A stretch of 64,000 nt of DNA from Coprinus comatus (Eukaryota; Basidiomycota; Agaricomycetes; Agaricales; Agaricaceae): positions 806,001-870,000 of the forward strand of contig JAWPGT010000011.1 in the NCBI GenBank assembly GCA_034638255.1. Reading direction: 5' to 3'. The notes under the pieces are model-generated. The model was not told the DNA's origin and made no database searches. It was given only the letters and a program-made list of their open reading frames with translations. This document shows, in pieces, positions 20,550 to 31,481 of this stretch (positions are counted from its first letter, which is position 1; the number at the start of each line of letters is the position of its first letter). Both the position numbers and the translations under genes were made by a program.

Positions 20550-23500
20550 GCAGCATCCCAATGTACCTGTGAACTGAGTGTGAGGTCAGAAAGGAATGGA
20601 GTCGAAGGCCATGGAATGGATAAGTCAAGGTGCAGTGGGGTTTTTGTGGTAGAATTTGGTGATCTTTTTGGGGGCGTGGACATCGGCTGTGAGTTCCCAA
20701 GAATTCTCTTCCATGCTGAAGTCTTGCCACTTGATCAGAAATCTGAGTTTACCTCATTGCACTTTACTGTCCAATATTTCTTCTACTTCCCATTCCTCTT
20801 CATTGTCCACCAGTATTGGCATTGGTATTTTTGTCAGCTTCCGACCAGGGATTGGGTCTTTGGGGGCTGGAGTGAGTTTAACCACATTGAACACCAGGTG
20901 CAAGCGAGACAACCTTCAGGGAAGCTTGAGCCAATATGCCCCAGGCCTGACCTTGCGGTTGATGGTGAAAGGACCTAACCGTGTGTGCTCAAACTTCTTT
21001 GAGGGCCGACTCATTGTGATGTCTGATGCGTCGAGGTAAACCATGTCACCCATCTTGAGCTCGGGGGCAGGGGTCCGACGTCGATTGTAGTACTTCGCCA
21101 TATTGTCCTTTGCCTTCACCAGTGCCGACTCCATCCGGGTTTTGAACTTATTGACCATTTCGAGTCAGGAGGGGTGTTGTCGGGGTTCGAAGCCCATGTG
21201 AGGGTCACAGCCGGTGTCTAATACAAAAGGTGATTGGTGGGTCGCAGCATGAGCATGATTGTTGTGTTGGAACTTGGCAAGCGGGAGAAGGTCATACCAA
21301 TTGTTCTGTTGCTGGTTAACAAAGACTCAGATGTACTGGTCGAGTTCTTGGTTAACTCGTTCGGTTTGACCGTCGGCTTGCGGGTGCCAAGCTGTAGTTG
21401 CAGCGACCTTGATGCCTAAGAGTCGGTACAACTTGCAGGTGAATTCCGACACAAACTGCGGGCCTCGGTCGGAGACAACACGTTGAGGTAGGCCATGGAG
21501 CTTCCAGATGTTGTGGAGGAAGAGTCGGGCAACGCCTTTGGCAGTGCAAGTTGTGTGGGTTGGCAGGAAATGAACTCATTTCGATACTGAATCGATGACT
21601 GTGAACACTGTGTCGTAACCGTTGGACTCTGGGAGTTCGACGACAAAGTCAATGCTGATAGTGTCCCAGCGGGCATCAGGATGGGGTGAAGTTCACCGAC
21701 TGGTCAGTGTCGGTGGGGCTTTGTCCATAAGCACAAGTCACAAGTAGAGACATACTGACCAATGTAACAAGACATAGAAGGCCACCAGTAGTTCCGACCC
21801 ACGAGTTCGAGGGTCTTCCAGCATCCTGCATGTCCGCCGACTTTGGAATTGTGGTGTTGAGCCACAATGTGACGTCTGAGGTCAGGGATGTTAGGAACAT
21901 AGATTTTACCTCGATGAAGTAGCAACCCATTATCCTCCGACCATTCGGAACTTTTAACTGATTTTGACTTTGACAACTTCAACTCTCACGCTGCCTTCGC
22001 CACTGCCTCCTCTTGTTCACCATCCTGATTACCACGTCTGATCTCTCGCAACACATCCTGCTCTTCTCTGACTAAAACAATACCTTCCAGGGCTCAAACA
22101 GCAAATAGCGATGGAGGGAGGAGGGTGAGGTTGTCATTATCGTCCTTGCCAGTTCCATGGTCGGCCCGTCGGGAGAGTGCATTGGGTTTGCCCATGGATT
22201 GGCCTGGTCGATGATGAAGTGAGAAGTTGAACCAGGAGAGGTAGAGGGACCAGCGGGCTTGTCGGCGGTTGAGTTTCTTCACAGTCATGAAGTACTCGAG
22301 GTTCTTGTGGTCAGTCCAGATTTCTACCTTGTGTTCACTGCCCTCCAGGAAGTGCCTCCACTCTTCGAGTGATCGGATGATAGCCAACATCTCTTTGTCA
22401 TGGATCTCACAATTGCGTTCAACTGGCGACAGCGATTTTGAGTAGAATGCGATGGGGTGCCACTTGTTGTCTTCCGATGTAAGCTGCGACAAGACAGCTC
22501 CAGTTGCGAAGTCGGAGCTGTCGGCCTCTACTCGGTAAGGTGCGGTGTCGTCGGGAGAAGACAAGATCGGTGCCAATGTAATGGCTGTCTTCAGAGCATC
22601 GAAGGCTTCCTGCTGTTCAGTACCCCAGTTCCAAGGTGTACTGGACTTGGTTAGATCGAAGAGCGGCCAACCGATGTGTGAAAAATCCTGAATAAAACTG
22701 TTAGGTTTTTCCCAGATATCTCCTTATCTTATCCATCTTTCCTAATCACTCCACTTATCTTATTCTGATGTTCTGGACTCTTTCATAATGTTCTTTTCCC
22801 TTATTATGTTACTTACATATTCCCTTTGTGTGCTGGCAAGGGTCCTTATTGTTCTCCCCTTTTGGTTGTTCTTTGTTCTGGTAGATATATAAGTCCCTCA
22901 TGTCTTAGCCAAACCATCCAATCAATTCCCTTCTTTCTGTGTCTGTGTCTGTGTCTGAGCTTAACTCTCTCTCAACTTCACTCTCATTCTCAACATCACT
23001 CTCTACCATTCTGACAAAAACGTCGGTAGAAATTGGCAAACCCAAGGAAAGACTGAACTTCTGTCTTGTTTTTCGGAATCGGCCAGTCATGAACTCCTGC
23101 AACCTTCACTGGATCCATCTCTACACAGTTCTCCGAAATGATCAGCCCCAAGTATTCTATCTTCTGCTTCTCAAACTCACATTTTTCAGGTCGGAGGTAC
23201 AGCTTGTGTTCCTTGAGTACCTCCATCACATGTCAGATTGCCTTCCAATGTTCCTCCAGGGTTTTCAAAAAGATCAGGATGTCATCGAGGTAGACAATGA
23301 CAATTCCTTCCATGATAAGGTCATGGAAGATGTCGTTCATCACTGTCTGGAAGGTTGCCGGGCTGTTAGTCATGCTGAAAAACATTACCAGAGGTTCAAA
23401 GAGCCCCCGATTTGTTTGGAAAGTGGCCTTCCACTCATCGCCGGGTTTGATATGGATGTTGTTGAATCCCCATCGGATGTCAAGTTTGGTGAAGTATTTT

Positions 23501-24714
23501 GTGCCCCACAGTTTCAACACGATTTCGGAGATGAGTGGGATGGGGTACTTGTTTTTCACTGTGATGGCGTTGAGGTTCCGATAGTCTTGTACCAACCGAA
23601 GTGAACTGTCCTTCTTTTTAATAAAAAAAACGGGGGCTGCCATCAGCGACTTTGAAGGGCAAATCCTTCCTGAAGCGAGGTTCTCTTGGAGGAACTCGTC
23701 CAGTGCGGCTTGTTCTTTTGGCGAAATCGGGTAGACCTTAGTGGTTTTGGCAGTTTCACCAGGGACAAGTTCGACAGCGTGATCCCAAGGCTGATTTTTG
23801 GGGAGCTCTTGGAAAGCAGCCTCAGAGAAAACAGTTTTGAAGTCATGTAGGTAGTCGGGAATATGAGCCTTGAAACCGAGGTTGGCAGTAGTGGTATTCT
23901 TCCGATGCACTTCAGCCAGTTGTTGCAATAGAGTACCAGTGGCTGAAATCTGGTCTGAAACTGAGAGAACCGATGAGCGAGGGATGGCAGCTAAAATCCA
24001 ATCTCCTTCCTCCAATTCTGACCAACTAACTCCTTCTTCCGACTTTTCATCCTCTTCTTCATTCACCTCTTCCACAAGCACTGGAAAAGGCCCTGAAGTG
24101 CAGACCCTTAGCACCTTCTCCTGGAACTTCTTCTCCTCCTTGTATTCCTGTTGGCAACCTTCGCAAGTCCTTGGACACCTTGACATTTTGACTTCCTTTG
24201 TTACCCAATCGACTTCGGGGTTGTGTGCGCGGAGCCAAGTATAGCCAAGTATAACGGACTCCTTTCCAAGGCCGGTGACAGTGAAGACTGCATGTTTGGA
24301 ATGATTCTTGTATCGGAGAACCATATCGACAACTTCGGCGATTTCTCCAGCTTCGTTCAGGGTGCTGTCAACATTGAAGACAGGGATTGGGTGTGATAGG
24401 TGGCGGGTGGTGAGCTTATGTTGATGAGCGAAGTCCCGATCAATGAAGATACCAGTGGCACCAGAGTCCACAAGTGCTTCTGATGAAAATCGGACTCCAG
24501 TGTCAGTGGTTTCAAGGTCAATCGGCAGTTTCAGGGCATTGGCGGGGGCGGTGGATGAAATGACATACCGGGTCGGGAGGTAACGACGTTCCCAGTGAGG
24601 TCGGCAGGGTTTGGACATGGCTATAGGTTTGGGTGTAGGTGGGGAAATAGTAGTTTCGTTTATTTCTTCTACCGGTAGTACAGCAAACCTATTAACACTA
24701 GACAACCGGGGCAT
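20550..24714 (-). pseudogene. Gypsy G4 Pol: protease, RT, RNase H, integrase, chromodomain
   Basis: The first 493 codons (24714-23233) are open. They hold a protease with EALVDSGATGIFID and the reverse transcriptase up to VIVYLDDILIF. A TGA at 23233-23235 and a solo LTR inserted at NFYRR (22699-23016) follow. Then come RNase H (VEADSSDFATGAVL, IWTDHKNLEYF), the integrase zinc region (HHNSKVGGHAGCWKT, CDLCLWTKPHRH), the core residues (ISVDFVVEL, VVSDRGPQFVS, DGQTERVNQEL), and a weak chromodomain near 20600-20760 (LRFLIKWQDFSMEENSWE). Frameshifts lie near 21705 and 21990. Pol reads in the -1 frame relative to Gag. Not functional. Confidence 0.88.
22699..23016 (+). repeat. Solo LTR inside Gypsy G4 pol
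   Basis: This 318-bp LTR (TGTTAGG...TTCTGACA) is flanked by the exact 5-bp duplication AAAAC (22694-22698 and 23017-23021). It splits the reverse-transcriptase end NFYRR from the continuation FIQDFSHIGWPLFDLTKS. It has a GATATATAAGTCCC promoter motif and a short GTGTCT repeat (about 22939-22957). Family not seen elsewhere in the window. Confidence 0.9.
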
Positions 24715-25382
24715 GGCCTCTACCGATTGAGTTACCGAAAATCCTGCGTATCTGTTTCCACTGACCCTTCCGACTGCCTTCCGACGTTGGCAACATCTTT
24801 CTCTGCCAACAGGTTCATCAGCAACTCATCCTTCTCTTCTAGGGTCATGAGCCGGACATCAAAGCGTTGGGGGCACTCTGCCTTGATGTGTCCAGGCTGC
24901 TTACATCGGTAGCAGGTGGAAGGAGTCAGGTTACGAAGTTTGGACGCGTCAATGTCCATCAGAGTCAGGTTCCCAGGCGTCGGCATTACATGGGCGAATG
25001 TCGGTAGGGGAATCAGGGGAGCTGGATGGGGTGGGGGTTTTGGGAAGGAATGAAAAATGGGTCTGGGAGCTGGTGGTGGTACCAGGCAATGATTTGCCTT
25101 GAATGCAACATTGGCAAGTCGGGAAGCTTCGAAGCGGGTGGCTGTGCGATACCAGCCGTCGGGATCGGAGTCGGAGGGTTGGCCCAGGGTCATAGTGGCA
25201 ATAGAGTCAGCCAAGTTGGTGCGAAGACCTAGACGAAACTTGACAACAGTGACCTTCCAGTCGGTGTACCCAGATGCTAAAATGAGTGCTTTGAAGGTGT
25301 CCAGGTAATCCTCCAAGGTCCGATCTTTCTGGAAGTAAGTATCGCCTTCCAATGTGATAACCGCTTCTGACTTGGCATCAAT

Positions 25383-25620
25383 TGTTGAACTATTATTAGT
25401 TCTATCATGACATTCTCGTATGGCATCACGCTTGATGAATATACCTTCATGATCCCTATCATGTGACCTTGTATATTCTCGCACGGACCACTGTAAATAT
25501 GTATATAAACCTTGTATCCAGCATTATATACTTTAGTTCTTTCTACTACAACAACCCTCACCTCAGTAAGTGTTAAGTCGTACCTACCCATGCATACTAC
25601 GCTACGCTCTTGTTTTAACA
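25383..25620 (+). repeat. Copia-2 5' LTR
   Basis: The LTR runs TGTTGAAC...TTTTAACA. A TATATAAACC box at about 25501-25510 should direct transcription. The first ATG after it (25590) is in frame with Gag-Pol. Confidence 0.95.
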
Positions 25621-25632
25621 GGTTATGGGCCC
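25621..25632 (+). promoter_or_regulatory. Copia-2 primer-binding site for an initiator tRNA-Met half
   Basis: GGTTATGGGCCC directly follows the 5' LTR. It is complementary to the anticodon-arm sequence GGGCCCAUAACC of eukaryotic initiator tRNA-Met, not to a tRNA 3' end. This is the half-tRNA priming mode known for Drosophila copia. The same 12 bases lie at 7133-7144 (complement) in Copia-1. Confidence 0.85.
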
Positions 25633-25904
25633 CGGTTAGCCTGTACGACTCACGTTGCGCACTCGACGAGTATTACTCATCGTGCAGCACTGAGCTCGAG
25701 GGTAAAGCTGGATTTACCTGTGAGGGAAGTCCGAGTTCCGCTCACTCGAGACGATTGACCCACAAGTGTTCTCTTTGCATACCCTTACCGTACTCGGTTA
25801 GACGGGCAGCACATAGCTCTGTAGAACATAGCGCATGTAGTGCAGCTTTAGTTCACAGTTCTGACACATGTTTTGTTTTAGATTTTTATCTACGAACATT
25901 ACTC

Positions 25905-28900
25905 ATGGCTTCTTTGATCCCTTCGATCCCAATTCTCACCGGCACTGCTAACTACCAAGTGTGGGAAGCACGTGTCATGTCTATCGCAAATATGATCCAC
26001 ATGGATGGATGGTGTGTAGCGAGAATGATCGACGGCAGCGCCGGAAGGCCTGCAGCTGTCGGTGGTTCCCCCGCAACTGGCACCACTGCTATGGTACCCC
26101 CCACGAACGTCGATGAAATTCGAAAGTTCGATAACGTTGAGGCTTTTGCTCTCGGGATGTTAAATTCCCGAATCAGTGATGAAATGCTAAGGCATGGCGA
26201 GCATACCTCCGACGGTCTCTGGACACACCTAAGACGAGCTTACGGCACATTTTCGGCAGGTGCAGCTTACGAGCTGTATGCCTCTGCAGATTCCTTTCGG
26301 TTATCTGGTGTGAACGATCCCTCTAAGGAGATCTCCGCCTTCCGAAATTATTTCACGCAGCTTGAGCAAGCCACGCCCCCAATCAACGTCCCCGCAATCC
26401 TGCGTGCGTTGATGTTGATGACACGCATTCCTCCTCAATGGAGTGCCACTCGTGCCGCCCTGCTTGTCCAATATGGTAACTCCCTGTCAAATTTGACAGT
26501 CCAAATCGTCTCCGACGCTATTATGGGTGCTTGGCGGGATTCCCGTGGAGCTGCTTCTGCTTCTCGTGCCGCTTCTACCGGCATTAAAAACTATAAGGGT
26601 GCAAAGCCCTATTCTAAACCCCAAGGAGGCGCTCCACAGCAGCCCCAACAACAACAACAGAAAGCTTCCGGTTCTAATCAGAACCAAAACCAGAACTCCG
26701 GTTCCGGCGGCAATGCTTCTGGGGGGGATAAGGATAAAAAGAAGAAGCATCGACGTGGAAAACGTGGTGGCAACAAGGCCAACAAAGCCGATGGTGACGA
26801 AGATGGTAATGTCGACATGATTTTGTCCCCCGCTGTTCTGGAGTCCTTCACGGCTCCCACTAACAAAAAATCAACTACTCGTTCTCTCGTCGAGAGAATG
26901 AAGACTACTGATCCCCGCCTCAGGGCAGTGGCCTTGAAAAAGGCTGCAGACGAAGTCGTGGTTCACGGTGTTGAGCCTCCCGCTCCTCGTGCTACTCTTC
27001 TTCCCCCTGTTGGACACCTGGTCGGTCGTACCCGGTATCAGAAAAAGAAGACAGAGGTCTTCGAGAAGATGGGTGCTCGCCTCGGCTTCGGCCTGGTTGA
27101 ACCCTGTCCCCCATCACCTCCACTATCGCTTGATGCGATGGTGTCACATATCCTTCCTGAAGAGGAAGTTGATTCGTCTTCGGTTTCTACGCCTGGGTCC
27201 CCCACGTGCAGATCTAAGTCTCCTTCCTATGTCCCTCCTTCCGATGTCCCCGAAGCGATCTCTGAGGCTGACGCCTACATGAATGATCCTGACTACGAAG
27301 CTGATGGAGATTACGAGGTCGATGATGGTTGGTATAATGAGTACGTTCCTTTCTTCTCTCAAGAATTCTTCTTAACTAAATGGAACTTACAGAGATGCCC
27401 CAGTTCATCAAAGCTGGGGAGACGAACCAATCGCTCCATCAGACCCCATGTTCTAGTGCGCCGTAATGGACTGCCGGACTATTGTCGGACTATTGATAGT
27501 TCTCTTTTAACATCTACTACTACTGTTTGTACTCCCGTTCCTGTTTTGAATATGATCCCCTCTCCTGTTTCTACTTGTGATCGTTTTGTCCTTCCGACGA
27601 AATATTTAAAAGATCCTAAGAATAGTGATGAATCAGCGATCAAACATCTTGATGATTGTCTTTGCAACTTCTGTGAAGATAAGGATAAACCTAATTATGC
27701 TAGAGAGTCTGCTATTTGGCTCCTCGATTCAGGCGCTAGCTTTAATTGCACACCGCATATAGCTGACTTTATCGAGTTAGAGGAAGGAGAATTTGGTGGC
27801 GTTAGAGATGCCAGCAATAAACTCATAACCATAAAAGGTCGTGGGAAAATTCTCTTTCAGCACAATGTAGACGGAGTTGTTAGAACGACTCCACTATACC
27901 CGGTCTATTATCTAGAGTCTCTCTCCACGAGAATCATTTCACCTGGCGCCTTATGGCTGCAAGGAATGAGGAGTGAGTCTAATTTAAAGCGAACAAATAT
28001 TTATCGTTCAAATGGAAAGATTTTCATGCATGCATCACGCATCACGACGTTTAAAGTTATGGAAGATGCCCTCCACCATGTTCACACTAGGATGGTGCGT
28101 CACTATACTGCAAACCAGGTGCTATCATATTGCGCATCGAAACTTTCTGTTTATGATCTTTGGCACCGTCGATTGGCGCATCCTGGAAAGGAAGTACTGC
28201 GACAACTACCAAAACACTCAGAGAAAGTACCTGAGTTTGATATTCCTATCTCCGGTCAAGTATGTGATGGTTGTGCTCGAGGCAAAATGTCCGATGACGC
28301 ACATCGTCCTTCTTCGACACGAGCGAAGTCATTTTTAGAATTGATCCACAGTGATCTTCTAGAATTCCCCGTTGCCTCGTATCACAAGTACAAGTGGGCA
28401 ATGACGTTCTATGACGACTATTCTAGCCACGCCTGGATCCTCCTTTTGAAAGCCAAATCTGATGCCTTGATGGCACTTGAAAGATTCTGTGCTTTTGAGG
28501 AAAAGCAATTCGGTAACACGATAAAGCGTATCCGGACCGATAATGGCGGAGAGTATGTCTCTAAGAAATTCGAGGAGTTCCTTCACTCAAAAGGGATAGT
28601 ACACGAGACGTCTGCACCACATATTCACCAGCAGAACGGTAGAGCAGAAAGACTGAACCGCACACTTCAGGAAAAGGCGCAGGCCATGCGACTTACTGCA
28701 TGCTTACCAGATTCTTGGTGGGAATTTGCCCTTAACACGGCAGTTCATTGTTATAATCGAACTCCCATCAAACGTCTTGAATGGAAAACTCCCATGGAAA
28801 TGGTAACAGGGAAAAAGCCAGATTTATCTGGACTTCACGTGTTTGGCTGTGCAGCCTACGTTTTCATTCCGAAGGAATCAAGGGATGACAAATTATCTCC

Positions 28901-31445
28901 CAGATCTGAATTAATGATCTTCCTTGGTTATGCTGGCGCAAACTTTACGTTCATGCGACACCAGAAAGGAAATGTTATTTATACTGCGAAAACAGCTATT
29001 TTCGACGAGGGCTGGTATCCCAAATGCAAGCCGGATCACGAAAAAATTAAGGACTCCGGTTCTACAAAAAACCCAAAAATAAATCCTCCTCCTCCGGCGT
29101 CTGATGAAGATGACGAGGATCTTACACCTGATCTTTATCCTGATGATCCTATGGACACATCTCGACAAGACGACAGTGATAGAACACCGCTTCCGCCTAG
29201 ACCGCAAGGTCCGATCCCCGGACCATCTACTTCTCAAAAACCTCCTGTTCCCGGTCCGAGCAAACCCGCTCCTAGGAAACCAACAGTCGAGGAAGTATCT
29301 GATGAAGATGATGATGACGCGTTATCATACGCTGATCCAGGATCACCGATTCGTCGACCTAGTCCGAGCCCTGCTCCTAGGACTGACTCCACCCGTCCCA
29401 TTTCTCCATCACCTGAACGACCTGAACATCTAACTAGACCTGTTGAACCTTTACCTCGCCGTTCTGGCCGAGAAAAGTTTGTTCCGTTTAGAGACGGTAA
29501 CGTTTATGGGGAGAGAACACATCCATCTGAAATCCTACGAGATTACAATCACAATGAACCTCTACCACCCCAGGGGAGAGTTCGTCTCCGTGGACATGAT
29601 TTTAGAATCCGCAATCAACGAGATCGCCCAAAAGTAGATCCACGTCCCATTTCGCCTGAGGAAGTCCGAGAACGTCGCGATGAAATACGCAGACAACACG
29701 AGGATGCTTCACGGCAATATGCGAGGGAGCAACATCCTGACGCAATGGAAGAAGACGAAGATTGTAAGATTCAACGGATAACTAAGGAAGGGGGGTTAGA
29801 ATTGATGAACTTTTTATTGGGCAAGGCAAGTTCCGCAACAGTTCCTGAGCAATTCCGTGATCTTGTAAAATTGAATCCAGAGGAACGTAAACACTGGCAC
29901 AACGCTTGTCTCGAAGAACTAGCTGCGCTTAAAAAGCGACAAGTTTATGAGTTGGTGAAACTTCCGGAAGGAAGAAGAACCGTAAAAAATAGATGGGTCT
30001 TTAATGAAAAGAGTGACGGTCGCAAACGTGCTAGACTTGTTGCTAAAGGATTTTCTCAAATCGAGGGCATCGATTTTGACGAACTATTCTCTCCTGTAGT
30101 TAGATATGAGTCCGCTCGAATCCTGCTCAGGTTAGCCGCCCTTGAAGACTGGGACATTGAGTCTGTCGATGTAAAGACAGCATATCTCTATGGCAAATTG
30201 GATGAGGAAATCTACATGGATCAACCCGAAGGTTTTAAACTTAAGGGTAAAGAACACATGGTGTGGAGGTTACGACGTGCATTGTACGGCCTTAAACAAG
30301 CCGGCTTGGCCTGGTGGAAGGAGATGGCATCTTCCATGAACCAACTAGGTTTCAAGCGATGTGAATCCGATGCCGGTATTTATATATATCGTCGAAAAGA
30401 TGGCAAGTTTGTCATTGCTGTCGTGTACGTTGACGACGTACTTTTTATGGGAAATGACTCTGCCCTGCTTAAAAAGCTTAAAGGAGAGTTTATGAAAAAG
30501 TGGGAATGCCGCGACCTTGGAGAAGTTAAAGAATTTCTCGGTATGCGCATCAGGAGAGATCGAGCAAATCGAAAGATCTATCTTAATCAATGTGCTTATT
30601 TAGAGACGATCCTGGAAAGGTTTAAAGTCACTGGCTCAGACCGTGACACCAAACCGGCGCGAACTCCGCTGCCAGAAGGGTACTACCCAGTTCCGAACGA
30701 CAAGCCGATCAACTCCTCCATCCGTTCTAGGTACCAACAGGTGATCGGATCACTGTTGTACATTGCTATTGGCACGCGTCCGGACATTTCGTTCGCTGTG
30801 ACTAAGCTAAGTCAACACTCACATAACCCTACGGAAGAACACTTGCGTAGAGCTCTCTATATTTGCAGATACCTCTTAGCGACTCGAGAATATCGAATGA
30901 CGCTTGATGGTGCTGGTAATGAGGGCTTCATTGCATATAGTGATTCTGATTGGGCTAGTGATCCTTCTACTCGAAGATCCCAAACTGGTTATCTGTCCAC
31001 TGTTGCATCCTGTCCAGTAGCCTGGGTCAGTCGATCACAGAAGACTATCGCGTTATCGTCCACAGAGGCTGAGTACATGGCTATTTCCGATTGTAGTCGT
31101 CAGTCCATCTGGATCAGAAGCCTAATGACTGAACTTGGTTTACACACAAACGAACCAATGGATATTTGTGGAGACAATATGGGCTCTCTCTTTATCGCGC
31201 AAAACCCTGCCGTCGAAAAGAGATCAAAACACATAGATATCATTTTCCACTTCATTCGTCAAGTAATTGATGAAAAGAAGGTTCAGCTCTATTTCATCCC
31301 AGGCACTGAGAACCCTGCTGATCTTCTTACGAAGAATCTAGGACGCGTGAAGTTTGAATACTTCCGTGATAACTATTACGGGTTGGAGTTTTCTAATCCT
31401 ACATATAGCGCTGCCAAGCGCTCAAATAATATGGTCCCAACATAG
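25905..31445 (+). CDS. Copia-2 Gag-Pol polyprotein
   Basis: An unbroken frame of 1846 codons from MASLIPSIPILTG. Gag occupies about residues 1-560, with a Gln-rich run and a Lys/Arg cluster (KDKKKKHRRGKRGG, about residue 275) but no CCHC knuckle that I can find. The protease has LLDSGAS (about residue 607). The integrase has an HH-CC zinc region (WHRRLAHPG, CDGCARGK) and D, D, E in IHSDLLEF, RTDNGGEY and GRAERLNRT. The reverse transcriptase runs from NRWVFNEK to YVDD (about residue 1507). RNase H has SDSDWASDPSTRRSQTGY and SSTEAEYMA. The frame is also open upstream to an ATG at 25590 in the LTR, which would add 105 residues. The product makes virus-like particles, copies the RNA and integrates the cDNA. 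All catalytic motifs are present. Confidence 0.95.
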   Translation: MASLIPSIPILTGTANYQVWEARVMSIANMIHMDGWCVARMIDGSAGRPAAVGGSPATGTTAMVPPTNVDEIRKFDNVEAFALGMLNSRISDEMLRHGEHTSDGLWTHLRRAYGTFSAGAAYELYASADSFRLSGVNDPSKEISAFRNYFTQLEQATPPINVPAILRALMLMTRIPPQWSATRAALLVQYGNSLSNLTVQIVSDAIMGAWRDSRGAASASRAASTGIKNYKGAKPYSKPQGGAPQQPQQQQQKASGSNQNQNQNSGSGGNASGGDKDKKKKHRRGKRGGNKANKADGDEDGNVDMILSPAVLESFTAPTNKKSTTRSLVERMKTTDPRLRAVALKKAADEVVVHGVEPPAPRATLLPPVGHLVGRTRYQKKKTEVFEKMGARLGFGLVEPCPPSPPLSLDAMVSHILPEEEVDSSSVSTPGSPTCRSKSPSYVPPSDVPEAISEADAYMNDPDYEADGDYEVDDGWYNEYVPFFSQEFFLTKWNLQRCPSSSKLGRRTNRSIRPHVLVRRNGLPDYCRTIDSSLLTSTTTVCTPVPVLNMIPSPVSTCDRFVLPTKYLKDPKNSDESAIKHLDDCLCNFCEDKDKPNYARESAIWLLDSGASFNCTPHIADFIELEEGEFGGVRDASNKLITIKGRGKILFQHNVDGVVRTTPLYPVYYLESLSTRIISPGALWLQGMRSESNLKRTNIYRSNGKIFMHASRITTFKVMEDALHHVHTRMVRHYTANQVLSYCASKLSVYDLWHRRLAHPGKEVLRQLPKHSEKVPEFDIPISGQVCDGCARGKMSDDAHRPSSTRAKSFLELIHSDLLEFPVASYHKYKWAMTFYDDYSSHAWILLLKAKSDALMALERFCAFEEKQFGNTIKRIRTDNGGEYVSKKFEEFLHSKGIVHETSAPHIHQQNGRAERLNRTLQEKAQAMRLTACLPDSWWEFALNTAVHCYNRTPIKRLEWKTPMEMVTGKKPDLSGLHVFGCAAYVFIPKESRDDKLSPRSELMIFLGYAGANFTFMRHQKGNVIYTAKTAIFDEGWYPKCKPDHEKIKDSGSTKNPKINPPPPASDEDDEDLTPDLYPDDPMDTSRQDDSDRTPLPPRPQGPIPGPSTSQKPPVPGPSKPAPRKPTVEEVSDEDDDDALSYADPGSPIRRPSPSPAPRTDSTRPISPSPERPEHLTRPVEPLPRRSGREKFVPFRDGNVYGERTHPSEILRDYNHNEPLPPQGRVRLRGHDFRIRNQRDRPKVDPRPISPEEVRERRDEIRRQHEDASRQYAREQHPDAMEEDEDCKIQRITKEGGLELMNFLLGKASSATVPEQFRDLVKLNPEERKHWHNACLEELAALKKRQVYELVKLPEGRRTVKNRWVFNEKSDGRKRARLVAKGFSQIEGIDFDELFSPVVRYESARILLRLAALEDWDIESVDVKTAYLYGKLDEEIYMDQPEGFKLKGKEHMVWRLRRALYGLKQAGLAWWKEMASSMNQLGFKRCESDAGIYIYRRKDGKFVIAVVYVDDVLFMGNDSALLKKLKGEFMKKWECRDLGEVKEFLGMRIRRDRANRKIYLNQCAYLETILERFKVTGSDRDTKPARTPLPEGYYPVPNDKPINSSIRSRYQQVIGSLLYIAIGTRPDISFAVTKLSQHSHNPTEEHLRRALYICRYLLATREYRMTLDGAGNEGFIAYSDSDWASDPSTRRSQTGYLSTVASCPVAWVSRSQKTIALSSTEAEYMAISDCSRQSIWIRSLMTELGLHTNEPMDICGDNMGSLFIAQNPAVEKRSKHIDIIFHFIRQVIDEKKVQLYFIPGTENPADLLTKNLGRVKFEYFRDNYYGLEFSNPTYSAAKRSNNMVPT

Positions 31446-31474
31446 GGCGCTTCATAGCTGCCATGTTCGCATTC

Positions 31475-31481
31475 AGGGGAG
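31475..31481 (+). promoter_or_regulatory. Copia-2 polypurine tract
   Basis: AGGGGAG directly precedes the 3' LTR, the position where plus-strand DNA synthesis is primed. It is conserved in Copia-1 (complement of 1314-1320). Confidence 0.8.

Noticed and set aside
25277..25591. Minus-strand frame crossing the Copia-2 5' LTR into Gypsy G4 gag
   Set aside because: A chimera created by the insertion; only the part below 25378 is Gag.
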